DNA from: Miscanthus floridulus
Lineage: Eukaryota > Streptophyta > Magnoliopsida > Poales > Poaceae
NCBI RefSeq assembly: GCF_019320115.1
Contig: NC_089581.1
Location: 13,569,925-13,633,924 of the forward strand
Direction of reading: 5' to 3'
DNA length: 64,000 nucleotides
The notes beneath the pieces are model-generated. The model did not search any database, was not told the DNA's origin, and was given only the letters and a program-made list of their open reading frames with translations. This document shows, in pieces, positions 47,939-59,571 of this stretch. Positions within the stretch are counted from its first letter, which is position 1; each line of letters opens with the position of its first letter. Made by a program: the position numbers and the translations under genes.

Positions 47939-50393
47939 GAGTAATATGCATCGTCGCTCCTTAAACTTGTGGAGAGCGTCAGGTTCACGAACTCTTAAAT
48001 CGGACTTCTAGCATTCTAACGTTATTTAAGTATGCCACTTAGGTTCATAATTTATCGGAACAAGGTTTTGGACGACGTGGCGTGGACAGCGTGGCGCAAG
48101 CGCACAGGGGCACGGGCGAGCAGCATGCACGAGCAGTCGCTGCGCAGCGAGCAGCATGCATGAGCAGCCACCTTTGCTAGCGTGTGTGTTCGGCCCGTGT
48201 TGCTGCTGCGGCAGCGGCGGCGGCTAACCTGCACATCGGCGCTCGGCGGCGGCGGTGCTCGCCCGCGCAACCGCGGCAACTGCTTGCTCGCGCACACCAA
48301 GCACGTCCTCGCTGCAAACCTACAGAGTCTAACGGAGAGAGTAGCCATGCATCACTCACTCCTTGCCCTTCTTGCCAAACGCCGCCCTGGTCACAGCCCT
48401 GATGCCCCCCACCCACAGCTCCGCGGCCTCCTCACCGCCCTTGCACACGAAGTGCACCTCCCTCCCTGTCGCAGTCACCACACGGAACAGACCCAGCTCA
48501 CACGCGTCTCCTTTCCGCTGCCTATGCCGCTGGAACGCCGAGCTGCCACCGACCTCGGCCTCCCGGCAGATCACGTTGCGCCGGCTCGACCCGCCCCACC
48601 GGAGCACGCCCGTCGCAGCGACCATGCGCAGCGACTTGCCATGAGGCCTCCCGCGTGCGCCCTTGGTGTGCTTCCTGACGTGCGCGCCTTGGAGGACCAC
48701 CTGCCGGCCCAGCTCATCCATGATCACGTCCTCGGTCTGAACCCTGCCGTGGCTAGCGTTGCTCGCGCCAGGGAGAGCGTCGTCTCGCCGCGCGATGTCC
48801 GGAGGTCGCAGCGAGCGCCGTAGGAGATGAGAAGCTCGCCCACGCCCACGTGGCCTTCCCTGGCCGCGAGCATCAGCGGGGTGTAGTCGTAGCCGTCGGG
48901 GATATTCACGTCACAGCCCGTGTTGGCGAGGTGCCGCACGGCACAGTGAAGCGCATAGAATCCTCCAGGCATGCCCTTTTCCAGTGTGAACTCGAGCATG
49001 ACCAGCTCGAAGAGGTCCCTCTTCTTGCTCTGCTGCGCCAGCCCAATGGCCGTCTCGCCGCGCTTGTTGCTCAGCTTCACGTTGGCGCCAGCGAATACGA
49101 GGGCCCGGAAGGCCTCCACGTTGCCCATCTTGGCAGGGCGAGCACCCATCCAAATCCTGCTCGTCCACGTCCACGCCTGACTGAGCGAGTAGCACTTCCA
49201 TCGCGGTCGTGTCGCCGCAGAGCACGCCGAACATCAGCGGGGAGAACATGTTCCGATCGCTCGAGCGTGGGATGGTCCTAGACCGAATCACACCAAGAAC
49301 AGCCCGTTCGAAACGGGTCTTCCATCCCCAAGAGGAAGCGACGGAGGCCGGGGAGTCGCCAGCCGAGTTTAACAACGCGACGTCTGCACCGGCGGACACG
49401 AGAACTCTGAGGTAGTCCTCGCGTTTGTGGCGCGAACAGAGGATGGCAGCGGTGTCGTCGGACTCTGCCCTCGCGTTCATGTCGCAGCCCCTGTCAACCA
49501 GCATCCGTAGGATCTTCGGCTGGCCGAGGCGCGAGGCGAGGTGAACCGGCCTGGACCTGTTGCTCCTGGACGTCTTCACGGGAGCTTCGGAGTCCGCACC
49601 GGACGCTAGCAAGGTCTGGACGGCACCGACGCTGCCACAGAAGATGGCGTGGTGGAGGAGCGTCCGGGCGAGGTGAGTGGCAGTCGACGTGTACTCGCTA
49701 CGGAGGAGCATGCGTAGGATGGTGCGTGTGCCTGTCCGGCTGCTCGTAACACACATTCGCATCGGGAGCTGACGGCGCAGAACGGCGAAAGGAACCGGCA
49801 ACAGCGGCACCCTCCCCCTCGGCGAGCCTCGCAGGCACGGCGGCTCGCCTCCTCGGCCCTGTGACGCTGCGCGAGCACGACCTTTGCGCGGCTGCGCCCA
49901 GCTCCAGCGGCCGGCACTCGGCAGCAGCGGCGGCGGCGGCGGCGGCGGGGACACCGCGAGCGCGGCACCCCGACAGCCCGTGACAGGCACGGTTTGGGAG
50001 CCGGCTTGCCCACGGCTGGTGCTAGCCTGCACGGCGGCGGCTTGCGCGCGTGCCTGTGCGCAGCCGCGGGCTCGCCTGCGCGGCGGCGGCTCGTGCATGT
50101 TCCTGTGCGGCTGCTCATGCATGCAGCTTGCGCCGTGTGCATGATGCTCGCCCGTGCCCTATGTGGCTGCTCATGCATGCTGCTCGCTGCACGGCGGCTG
50201 CTCGTGCATGCTGCTTGCACGTGCCCTCTGTGCGTTTGTGCCACACTGTCCACGCCGCGTCGGTCAAAACCTTGTTCTGATGAGTTATGTACCTAAGTGG
50301 CATACTTAAACAACATTATAGTGCCAGAAGTACGATTTAAGAGTTTGTGGACCTAAGTGGCACCTACAAGAGTACCCGCGATGCATATTACTC
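47939..50393. mobile_element. Pack-MULE-like element carrying an ankyrin gene fragment
   Basis: Inverted arms of about 230 bp (47939-48169 and 50165-50393) share GAGTAATATGCATCG, AACTCTTAAATCG, TTTAAGTATGCCACTTAGGT, AACAAGGTTTTG, GGCGTGGACAG and GAGCAGCATGCATGAGCAGC, roughly 80% identical by eye. The outer end GAGTAAT.. fits Mutator-like termini. The flanks GTTATTATA (47930-47938) and TTTAGTATA (50394-50402) match at 7 of 9 positions, as expected for an aged 9-bp duplication. The cargo is a broken ankyrin gene on the minus strand, described separately, and no transposase is present. The right subterminal part contains repeated GCTGCTCRTGCATGC units. Confidence 0.8.
48356..49762 (-). pseudogene. 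Captured ankyrin-repeat gene fragment, frameshifted
   Basis: An intronless ankyrin-repeat coding segment in three successive frames. About 49762-49150 holds repeats (ARTLLHHAIFCGSVGAVQTL, RSRPVHLASRLGQPKILRML, FSPLMFGVLCGDTTAMEVLL). A shift near 49140 leads to 49149-48727 (KRGETAIGLAQQSKKRDLFE, DYTPLMLAAREGHVGVGELL). A second shift near 48727 leads to a C-terminal PH-like tail (VIMDELGRQVVLQGAHVRKH, GLFRVVTATGREVHFVC) with a stop at 48356-48358. The parent is a plant ankyrin protein with that tail, not the adjacent PSMD10-like gene. The N-terminus is missing and the upstream sequence is low-complexity TIR material. It is not expected to make a functional protein, though it might be transcribed. 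Confidence 0.75.
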
Positions 50394-50757
50394 TTTAGTA
50401 TACGAGCGCGTCTCTCGATTCTAATTTGTTTTGGGGAAGATGAACAACTTAACAAGGCAGTTTCTGAAATCTGGTGGTGGAGAATCTGAATCCTGGACAC
50501 CGACTTGTATTCGCTGCGTGCCTAACTCTGTCCGCCATCTCTTCTACCCACAGCAGCTGCAGCTGAGACCGCAATGGCACAGGTCAGAAGCAGCAATCCA
50601 GTCTATCCAGATGAACGCGGAGAGGCAGGCCGGCAGAAGTAATTTTGATTCTTGGGGGGAAAATACAATTGAATGGGACTAAGAAGTTATTTCTCCATTA
50701 TTGATCTTCTTTAAACCACAATTCCGAACCACTAATTAGCTTACGCAGAAGATGATC

Positions 50758-50840
50758 GCCCTGTTCGTTTGACTTATAAGTCATACTTTTTCAGTCAACG
50801 AACAAGTATTTTTCTCTCGCAACAAATCAGCCATGCGAAG
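50758..50840. mobile_element. Short MITE of the CTGTTCGTTTGGCT family
   Basis: It starts GCCCTGTTCGTTTGACTTAT, with the core AACAAGTATTTTTCTCTCGC and the right end ATCAGCCATGCGAAGC. It lies just beyond the 3' end of the CNGC2-like gene. Confidence 0.5.
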
Positions 50841-50920
50841 CATACAACCATATATTACAGTGTACACTGTACAGTCACCATGACGCGACCAGCGGACAGC
50901 TAGGATGGTCCCCCTCCTGC

Positions 50921-53201
50921 TCACTCTAGGTGGTCATGCGGCCGGAGCGACATGAACATGGCCGCGTAGTGTCTGAGCCGCCGGTCCCCGTCGTCGGGCC
51001 CGCCAATCCAACGGCGGCGCGGCCATCGCCGCCAGGTCCGTCGTCGACGTCCGGGCCCTGTACCGGCGCCACGCGAGCTGGATGTTGACGGCGGCCCACG
51101 TCCGCCAGTTGGACGAGTAGTAGCGCGCCGTGCGCTTGAGCTTCTCGTTGGCGAACTTGTACCGGAAGTGCTCGGTGATGAACCGCAGGTCCGGCGCGTC
51201 GAGGCAGAACGCCTGTGCCGCCTCCACGCACTCGAACGTGGCCGACGACGCGGGGAGCCGGTCCACGAAGGGGCGGCGCAGGCACCACGACAGCAGCTCG
51301 TCGCCCAGGAAGTTGCCCGCGCCCAGCATGCACGTCGCCACCACGCCCTTGGTCAGCGGCTGCGTGCTCCGGAGCTTGCCCTGCAGGATGAACACCATGC
51401 GCTGCACGGGATCGCCCTCCCGGATCACCTTCTCCCCGCTGGAGAACACCAGAGGCCGCAGCCGGTCGCAGATGTTGTCCAGGATCAGGTCGTCCATGCC
51501 ATGGAACAGCGGAACCTGGCAAGGGACAATTTTTCTAACAATTTCATCGCACATTGATGATTCATGTAAAAAAAACTGCACATTTTTTTTTAAAAAAAAA
51601 GCAGGAAAAATCACAACAACTTCAGTTACTTTACTGACTAAAGAAAGGCTCTTCTCGAGAGACAGAGACTGTACCTGCTTAACCAGCTCGAGGCAGAGGT
51701 AGCGCTTGATGTCCCGCCTGAGTCCTTCAGGCAGGTCCTTGATCATCTCCATCTCCTCGTCTCCCGTGACGGCGGCCCAGCGTTCGCGCTCGTATTTGCG
51801 GACCCTTTGCCTCAGCCGGGACGGCAGCTGCCTCCGTCTCATCCACCATTCCATGTCCCGGAACCGCAGCTGCATCTTCCTCTTCCTTGCCAGGACAGCG
51901 TGCAGAAACACCTGCAGACTTCAGTTAGTTGTAGTTAGTGAAGCGGTGTGATACAATACAATCACACAGAAGTACAAAAAAATGACACTGTTTTACCTGT
52001 ATGTTTCCGATCAGCAATGTGAAGAGCATCAGGCCACTGAGGACATTGATTATGCTGAATATCACCTCAATACCATTGCTTGTAGGGGCCAGATCGTTAC
52101 CAAAAGTACTGCCAAGCAAGGAATTGTACAAGTTTACCAATATTCAGTTGTTGAACACAATACGGCAACAGCAATAAAAAAAATATGTAAATAAATACAT
52201 GCATGGAACAAGACTATAATTTTTTTAGTGGAACTGGGGTATCAGTTTGATGTCTTGTTTATTCAGATAAACAGTATAAGAAAGAAAAATATAGTCATAT
52301 AGTAGATTACTAAGACAATAGTTTCCTAGAGAGCAGACACTGTGTTGGAGACAAATTAAACTAAATCTCTAAAAGTGATTACCTGAGTGTCATGAGGCCC
52401 CAAAATATAGGATAGAGTATTTTGACAGCAAGCGAATTACTCGATATAACAGGAAGAGCCCCCAAATAGATTCCATAAGCAAAGGACCCTTTTCCACTTA
52501 AACAAGTAGACACGTTTCGTTGACTAAAGGAGGTCATGTTCGTGTCACATGCGAATCCATTAACATTTGATGACCAAGGAGGGTGAAAACATATCTCCTT
52601 GGAACAAGCTAGCGATATTAGATCACAACTGTTGTTTCTCTTGCATTCTTCCTGGAGGCAGGAAGCAATGCGCTGGATTGCAAGAACATACCAGCACCCA
52701 CCTGCAATCTGGAAATGGCAGAACACTGATGAATAATTTACCCAGATTATTCAGTATGCACATGTTGAAGGGCGAACCAAAAAATTGCAGACAAGAATTC
52801 TTATTTAGACAAAAACCCAGATTATTTTAGTAAAAGCCAAGACACCACTGGCTGTGTGGTGTTAAGCAAAAATGTAATCTATCATGCGGGCCGTTTTGGG
52901 CCATCATATATATAATATAATCAGGTGGGGATCCGTCCCCCCCGTTGACCGTAAAAAAAAAATCCAGTCTCTTAGTCACTTCTGATATTTAGTTGTTTAG
53001 CCAGTATCCATGTTCAGCAACATTATGATCATTGAGAGGCTGGAACAATTCATCTTTATAATTATCTTCATATTTGCTAGAGAAATCAACAAATTGGTAC
53101 CAACTTTGGAAAAATCAAATGTAGGAAAAAACAGAAGTGGAATCTAGTGCACCTAAATAATATGCTGTACTACTGAAATATATGGAGCAATTGTAACCCC
53201 C

Positions 53202-53237
<36 letters not shown>

Positions 53238-56200
53238 TCTCTTTTAAAAATTCAGAACATTGATAATACTAAGTCACCAACAGCCAGAAATCAATGATTA
53301 CCACTTCTCAATGCACTCTATGATACTATGAGAGCGACTCTGGGATTCCATGTCCACACATTTAATCTATAAGTAATGAGGAAGGGAATACTCACATGAG
53401 AAGCAATGAAATAGGCAAATAGATTTAAACCAAATCCCCACCATATTGATCCAAAGATGTAACCCGTCACCTTCTGCATTTTCCTCATGATGTGTATACA
53501 ATGGTAGACCTTGGGGAGAAATTGAAATATGAACATGAGCAGCAGTACTGTCATGATAAGCTTAACTTGCTCTTCCCTGATTAACTTTGGTATAACCAGC
53601 CAGAAGATGACCTGCAGAATTTGATGGACGGCCTTGTTGAGAAAACAAAAGCTATAAAGTAAAGTAAAGCAAATCTATATGTTTCCTTTGCGGAACCTTG
53701 ACATAAAAGGAAATCTCGAGAACATACAAAAACGTAAAGAAAACTATTATATTCCATCTTCGAGGTCCTACATGCAGATGATTGGCATGTGTGATAATTA
53801 AAGTCCCTCAATACAATTCCTATTTTTTTTCTCTCAGGAAGGTGTTGTTAAATTGGTGCCTGCCATTTTTTTTGATAGATACTAATCAAAATTCATTTTT
53901 GATAACATTGAGATGGCCTCCCTTCTTTCTCTTCGAAGATAAATAAGTAGGGACAGTGCAGCGTATGTATAAGCTGGACCCACAGCTTCTCCCAAAATAC
54001 GGTTAATCCCCTTCACAAAATTTCAATTATATATGTTGATTGTGTAATGCTTGTGTCAATTGACTTAAAAAATCAATAAGCTTGGCACCACAGGTTTTGA
54101 ATCCGGGATCCGCCACTGCATAGTCAAAGCATCGAAAAATAATGTAGAGAAAGGAACTGGGGTGGCTAGAAACCCTTGTATAACAAAAGGAACATGTGGG
54201 AATGTCTGAGCTCTAAACAACTAGACATGTCGACTGCTGATCAATCAGTTAGATAGACCCTTTAGAATAATAACTTGAATCGTTTTGCAAGGATAAACAA
54301 TATATCAATAACCCAGCCATTGATTTGGAAAGGATATAAGCAATATTTCTATCATTGACCAACCGGTCCAAATAAGCACTGTCCACACACACCTTGCAGC
54401 CAGGCCCCACCTAACATTGACAGGTGCAATCATGCGAAACAAAAACGAATATGCATTCTTATATTATGCGACAAAAACTAGCTGTCACTCGAAGAAATTA
54501 CATGATCATCTGAACGACAAAGACCCTTAAACAGTTAGGAAAAGGAATCCAATGGCATGAACAGAAAATCAGACAAGTGTCCTGTGTCCCTAGAACAAAA
54601 GCCACGTTAGAGTCTAGTCTTAAGTCTCGAGCAGTGGCAGATATAAAATGAGAACATCCGATTTCATATCTGGTTGGTCCGTGGGTCATATCTCACTTAC
54701 CATGCCAAAAGGGCCGCCCTACCATGAGCAGTTCGCTGATATGCTTGACTGAACTATAGTTTTCTATCCACTTTTCTTCCATCAATGTTGGTTATTACCT
54801 CATTGTAACTATGGTTATTTTCAAATCTAGTCCTACCTTGATGCTGTTTCTTTTTTCACCTGGCATGTGATTGCATCCAAGGTCATATTCAAATACTACC
54901 GCAGTACCGCCGTCAATCATTGCGTTACGCCATTATTGATCCGTACTACTAGTTCTGTATAAACCCGTCAGACTCTTATCCTCTACTCTCTCAATTCCTA
55001 AATATCGTTGTTGGTGTGCATGCCATAAGTTTAACTTAATTTATAAAAAAATACGTGTAATATTTATATCTCTAAATAAATTTATTAAAAAACTAGATTC
55101 AAAGACCTTTTTCAATGATACTAATTATATACTATAAGTATTAATATATATTTAGTTAAAGTTGTTTTTCGAAAAACGAACACTACGGATATTTAGGGAC
55201 GGAGAGAGTACAACCGCTAAACACTCCGACCTGAATCCCAGCAATCACTGCGGGTCATGATCTTTCAAGAACTGTAGCCTCCCTGCCACCACACATGCGC
55301 GCCAATGCCAGCATTGCACATTACCCAGCATCACTGTTCAGTGTCCAGCGGCCGAAACATGCATATTTTTTTACGCATCAGCTCGCTGCTGGACACTGTT
55401 GTACCTGCACCGTACTCGCGTGCCCTACAAGCCGCTGCAGAGTTCCGACAAGGGCTGAAGGGCGTTGTGCGCTGTCTCAGAACGAGACAATAGGCATGTC
55501 CATAATTTTGGGGCGTTTGATCCATCTCACCCTCACCTACAGTGCTACAGCGTCTGGGTGTATGCTTGGAACGTTTATTTGCGTGTTTTTTTTTCAGTGA
55601 GAAGAAGATGGTAGACTGAGTTCGGGAGGCAGGCGGTGGATGCCAGTGTCGGCACTCGGCAGCTGACCTGCGGGATGGGGAGGATGACGAAGAGGTCGAA
55701 GCAGAGGCCCTTGACGGAGCGGGCGTAGTGCGCGGCGATGGCGCGGGCGTCCCAGACGAGCTTGCCGCACCCGACGACGAGGGACTCGCGGGAGACGTAG
55801 GCGAGGCGGAACTGCAGGAGCACGTGCGCGAGGTGGGCGACGTCGGCGCAGGTCCGGAGCGCGGTGACCGCGGCGGCGAGGCCGGCGTCCATGTAGAGGC
55901 AGGGCTGTCCGGCGCGGCCGATGGAGAGCGCGTAGAAGAAGAGCGGGTCCACCGCCAGCGCGGCTACGCGGCCGAGCAGGATCCAGCGGTTCCAGCGCTG
56001 CACGCGCTTGCTCCGCGGGTCCAGCACGGGCCCGAACAGCCACCGCGCCGCGGCGCCCGCGTGCTGCGCCGCCACCGAGGCTGACGGCGCCGCTGGCTGG
56101 GACTGCTGCGCCTGGACGGGCACGAGCGAGGACCCCGCGTCGGCGTCCCAGTCCGGCGAGTGCACCTGGTCGCAGGTCGTGGAGTGGAACGCCGGCACCC

Positions 56201-56414
56201 CGGGCTGCGTGCACGCGTAGCACTCCCCGGACGGACCCCCCGCCGACCGGCCGCTCAGTCCTCCGCCGCTGCCTCCCGCCTCCTCGTCCCGCGCCACGCC
56301 CGGGCTCCCCCAGACTCCACCATCACACGCTCGCGCGACAAGCCTTCGCCCATGAAACAAACAGACAGACATACACAATTCAGGATCGCGAACAGACACA
56401 CACAGGCACTCCAA
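50921..56414 (-). CDS. CNGC2: Cyclic-nucleotide-gated channel, CNGC2 type (group IVb)
   Basis: A plasma-membrane cation channel; Arabidopsis CNGC2 (DND1) carries calcium in immunity and development. Exons seen: 55668 to about 56414, 53396-53611, 52383-52708, 51997-52108, 51675-51911, 50921-51515, with GT-AG borders and matching phases. In order: the Cys-rich ECYACTQPGVPAFHS segment and VLDPRSKRVQRWNR, transmembrane helices (VDPLFFYALSIGR; LLLMFIFQFLPKVYHCI; GYIFGSIWWGFGLNLFAY), the pore (AGGCWYVLAIQR to ILYPIFWGLMTLSTFGNDL), the C-linker (RDMEWWMRRRQLPSRLRQRV), the nucleotide-binding domain (VPLFHGMDDLILDNICDR, EKVIREGDPVQRMVFILQG) and the IQ region (NWRTWAAVNIQLAWRR). One extra T near 51004 shifts the last residues: the read frame ends HVHVAPAA (stop before 50934), whereas the other frame gives the conserved YAAMFMSLRPHDHLE ending at 50921. 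The N-terminus is unresolved: an upstream ATG at 56537 (MHPLAFLRRSLPSRF) would need splicing to reach the conserved frame. Confidence 0.85.
53204..53235. repeat. 32-base C run in CNGC2-like intron 2
   Basis: An uninterrupted run of C on the plus strand, so a 32-base G run in the pre-mRNA of the CNGC2-like gene. The length is likely to be polymorphic or mis-assembled. Confidence 0.95.
54975..55212. mobile_element. Stowaway-like MITE in CNGC2-like intron 1
   Basis: TACTCTCTCAATTCCTAAAT at the left and ATTTAGGGACGGAGAGAGTA at the right are inverted relatives of the CTCCCTCCGTCCC terminus, flanked by TA, with an AT-rich interior. Confidence 0.7.
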
Positions 56415-56537
56415 TCCAGAGACGAAACCATTGGCGGAAACTCGAGGAACTCGATTCCTTCAATCAAGCGATGAAGTTGTGGAGGCGAGCATGAACCTCG
56501 AGGGGAGGGAGCGGCGGAGGAATGCGAGCGGATGCAT

Positions 56538-57685
56538 CTCGTCCCGACCACGGCGGGGACCATGAAAGGGCGGCTCCGGTAGCTAGCCGCGCGCGCCGGC
56601 GCGATGGAGGGAGCCAGGGAGGCGCGGTCCAGTAGCTAGCGACTAGTGAGCGGCGGAGCGGGAGGTAGCCTGCTGCTGGCGCTCGGCGTGGGATGGATGG
56701 GCAAGTAAAGAGGAGAGTGGTGGAGGGTACAAGTAGTGCCGGGGCCCAAGGACGTGCCGACGTGGCGCGTACGTGCACCGTCCTTGTGCGATGCCGAGCA
56801 GCCGAGCGAGCCCTCGGACCTCCCGTCCTCGCCTCGGGGCGCCTACGCCTACACGGCTACACCTACCGGATTGACGGGAGCAATTGTTCGTAGTGGGGAC
56901 ACCCGGTTCATGGCACAGGTGACTGGTGAGCCGAGCACATCACCGAATAATCATTGATCGCGCTAGGAGTTCCCTACCGGAATTCATAGGTTTACCGTGT
57001 GCCCGGCGCCGATATATGCGTGCCATTTTCCCGGTTTGAGTAAATGAAGCTAAGCTGCTCCGTCAACAACGAATGGCTGTCTCACTTCTCATTAACACCA
57101 TGTATGTATACCTAACACGAATCATGAGATGGGCTACTATAGTGATATATAGTAGCCATAGCTAAGCGGCACGTCGATTTACTGAAAACGAACGCTCTGT
57201 GGTGGCACCAGGCACCAGATGGCTACAACAGGGGGCCGTGTTTCCGCAGCTACGCGGGGCACCCACGTTTTCTTTCTTCTGCTCTTGTGCGGCGGAGACC
57301 GGAGAGAGTGGGCTTGTGGCAAGGCTCCGGCTCCGTACGACGGTGATACCGCGCCGCGACGACCAAGTAGGCCTGCAAGTACCAATGCATTTCCTTTTTT
57401 TTTTTTTTGGTCTTATATGCGGCGGGATGAGGCGGTGACCGCGGTGGCGCGGTGGACGTGAGCTCGCGGTGCATGGGCTGGGTTCATGTGAGCGAGGTGG
57501 GATACTCTCGTACAGGTGCTGAGGTGCATGTGGGCCTGGAGCCTGGGCTAGGAATTCGCATGCTTGGTCCATAGCCTGGGCCGGTGGGGCCTAGCTCGGG
57601 AGCCTGCCTGGGCCTGAAATGGTTGTCATCTGTGAAAGCTTCTATTATCTTTTTTAATACCCCTCCGAATTGTTTTAGCATTTTA
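56538..57685. other. Upstream region of the CNGC2-like gene, no other gene seen
   Basis: 56538-56760 is GC-rich and probably holds the promoter and part of the leader. 57160-57680 has several open frames on both strands without a recognisable domain, and a 14-base T run near 57395. Confidence 0.45.
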
Positions 57686-57885
57686 TAAATTTGATCAATT
57701 ATAGCTTAAAAATATTAATATTTATAATATCAAATAAATACTATTATATTAATTACAAATATATTTTCATAATAAAGTGATTTGGAACCATTAATGTGAA
57801 TATCATTCACTAGAAACTCTATCAAATGTGAACCATTTTAATTAACACACAAGCCATAGTTGCATTCTTTGAGATAGAGGGAGTA
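57686..57885. mobile_element. Stowaway-like MITE remnant
   Basis: AT-rich sequence ending TTCTTTGAGATAGAGGGAGTA, a Stowaway-type right terminus. The left terminus is not recognisable. Confidence 0.45.
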
Positions 57886-58897
57886 TAGTCGAAAACTTCT
57901 ATTCTTTACTCAAGCAGTGCATTGCAGCTTTACATTTATATCCTTGCCCTGCCTTTTTAAAGAGAGAATACAAAAGGTTGCTAAGTTGCTGACAGTCACT
58001 GCAGAAAGGCCATCGTCACTAGAATGATTGTTATGATTGTCTTAGAGCAACTTTAAAATAGCCCTCAAAATAGGCCCCTTACATTTCTTTTTGTGGGTTT
58101 CCCTACTTTTAAGGGCTCCATTTTATAGGCTACACTCTAGTAATGACCCTCATATAAGTGGATCAGGGAGAGAGAGCACCGACCAACGAAAGAGTCATGG
58201 TCGCTTCCCTTTCCCTCTCCATGTCGAACCAAGCAGCAAAAACATGCCAGACATGGAGGACAGATCGGGCGTCCACCGCTAGGAAACCATCGTCGCTAGG
58301 CGACGGAGGACGATGTGGCTTCCGGCTATGAGGACTTGGATGACTAGTTCGAGTTCCCCTTCATGAGCCGGGAGTCGGCGACGGGCGTTGGCGCAGGCGC
58401 ACGACCGACAAGCTCATTGTGGGCGGTCGCATCCGACGTTCTACCTAGTGTTTCGCCGAGTGCTAGATGAGGCCCAGCACCAACACCGAGGGCCCTTCTA
58501 GGGCGATTGTTCTAGGCTTGTAGCTGCAGCAGGTGGAGACCTTGTCCGTCGCGTGCACGTCATTTTCCTTCTTGGTGTCGCCCTCGTCATCGACGATAGA
58601 CATGGGCGTGGGCCTCAACAGCGTGTCCCTAGATAGCTAATGCCTCTGGACGCCCAGTTGTCGCTGGTGTCCTCGCCCTCGCAGTCGCCAAGGAGGAGAG
58701 GATCTACGCGTGGACCGTGGAGTGGCTGGAGAAGAGTAGCTACGACCGAGACACCTCGTCGGAGGAGCCACACCACGTGTGCTCTGCTGGAGAAGACGAG
58801 ATGCGTCTTCACAGAAGGTCTCTATGTCTAGCTGCCACACATCTATTTGTTATCCGTGCATCACCCTTCCCTATTTGCTTTATCTTGATGAGTTATG
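57886..58897. other. Intergenic DNA, no gene seen
   Basis: Around 58041 AGAGCAACTTTAAAATAGCC resembles the terminus of a grass MITE, but no partner end is found. 58270-58830 is GC-rich with chance open frames. Confidence 0.4.
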
Positions 58898-59571
58898 TGG
58901 TATAACCACCTAATCTAATGTCTCTTAGGAATACTTTTCTTTCATTAGACACTAAGTACTCAAGGGAAGACACTAAATTAGGCAGTTTCGTCGAGCACAC
59001 CCCAAGGGAGAACTCGAAAAATCCATATTTTTTCATCAGGATCACAAATGGGAGAATAAAACTTACAACATTCTTAAATCATTTTTTACATCACTTTCCA
59101 TGCAGCATCAGAGTATAATATTTATGGATTATAACAGCGGAATATACACATGTGATCAGAATTATAGCGAAAATAAATATCTATTTATGACATGATGAAA
59201 CATTGATATATAAACTATGACAACATATTATAAAACTTATATTTATAAAAACATCTAGTGAGAGTTATAAATAAAAAAAACTATGATCACAGCGTAAAAA
59301 AAATCCTCTCTGAGCCCACCAGGAGGAATCCACACCAAGAGTCAGCTCTAGCATCCGCCTGTCACCTACAACAGGGGGAAATAAAACCCTGAGTACACAA
59401 TTGTACTCAGTAAGACTTACCCGTCGAGAGAAAAGAAAAGACTCCAAGGAGATGTAAGGTTGTCTGGCTTGTGGATTTATTGCATCTACAGAAGCATTAC
59501 TAAACGTGCGTCCTTATATTTAATTTTATTAGCAGTCAGCATTAGTTCATTAACTAACTATTCTATGTAAG
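58898..59571. mobile_element. Start of a degraded LTR related to the neighbouring family
   Basis: It begins TGTGGTATAACCACC, an LTR-like TG start, and includes GGGGGAAATAAAACCCTGAG, the conserved hairpin at 59389-59410 and AGACTTACCCGTC. These match the equivalent part of the LTRs at 31514 and 59572. It is cut off at 59571 by the next LTR, which is inserted into it. Confidence 0.5.
59389..59410. promoter_or_regulatory. Conserved hairpin in the LTR (copy 2)
   Basis: CTGAGTAC, spacer ACAATT, GTACTCAG. Same stem and same downstream AGACTTACCCG as the copies at 31947 and 60018, with a different loop. Confidence 0.6.

Noticed and set aside
47579..47939. Plus-strand frames of 95-118 codons
   Set aside because: Antisense of the first exon of the PSMD10-like gene, caused by high GC.
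51130..51702. 190-codon plus-strand frame
   Set aside because: Antisense shadow of the CNGC2-like C-terminal exons; it continues through an intron.
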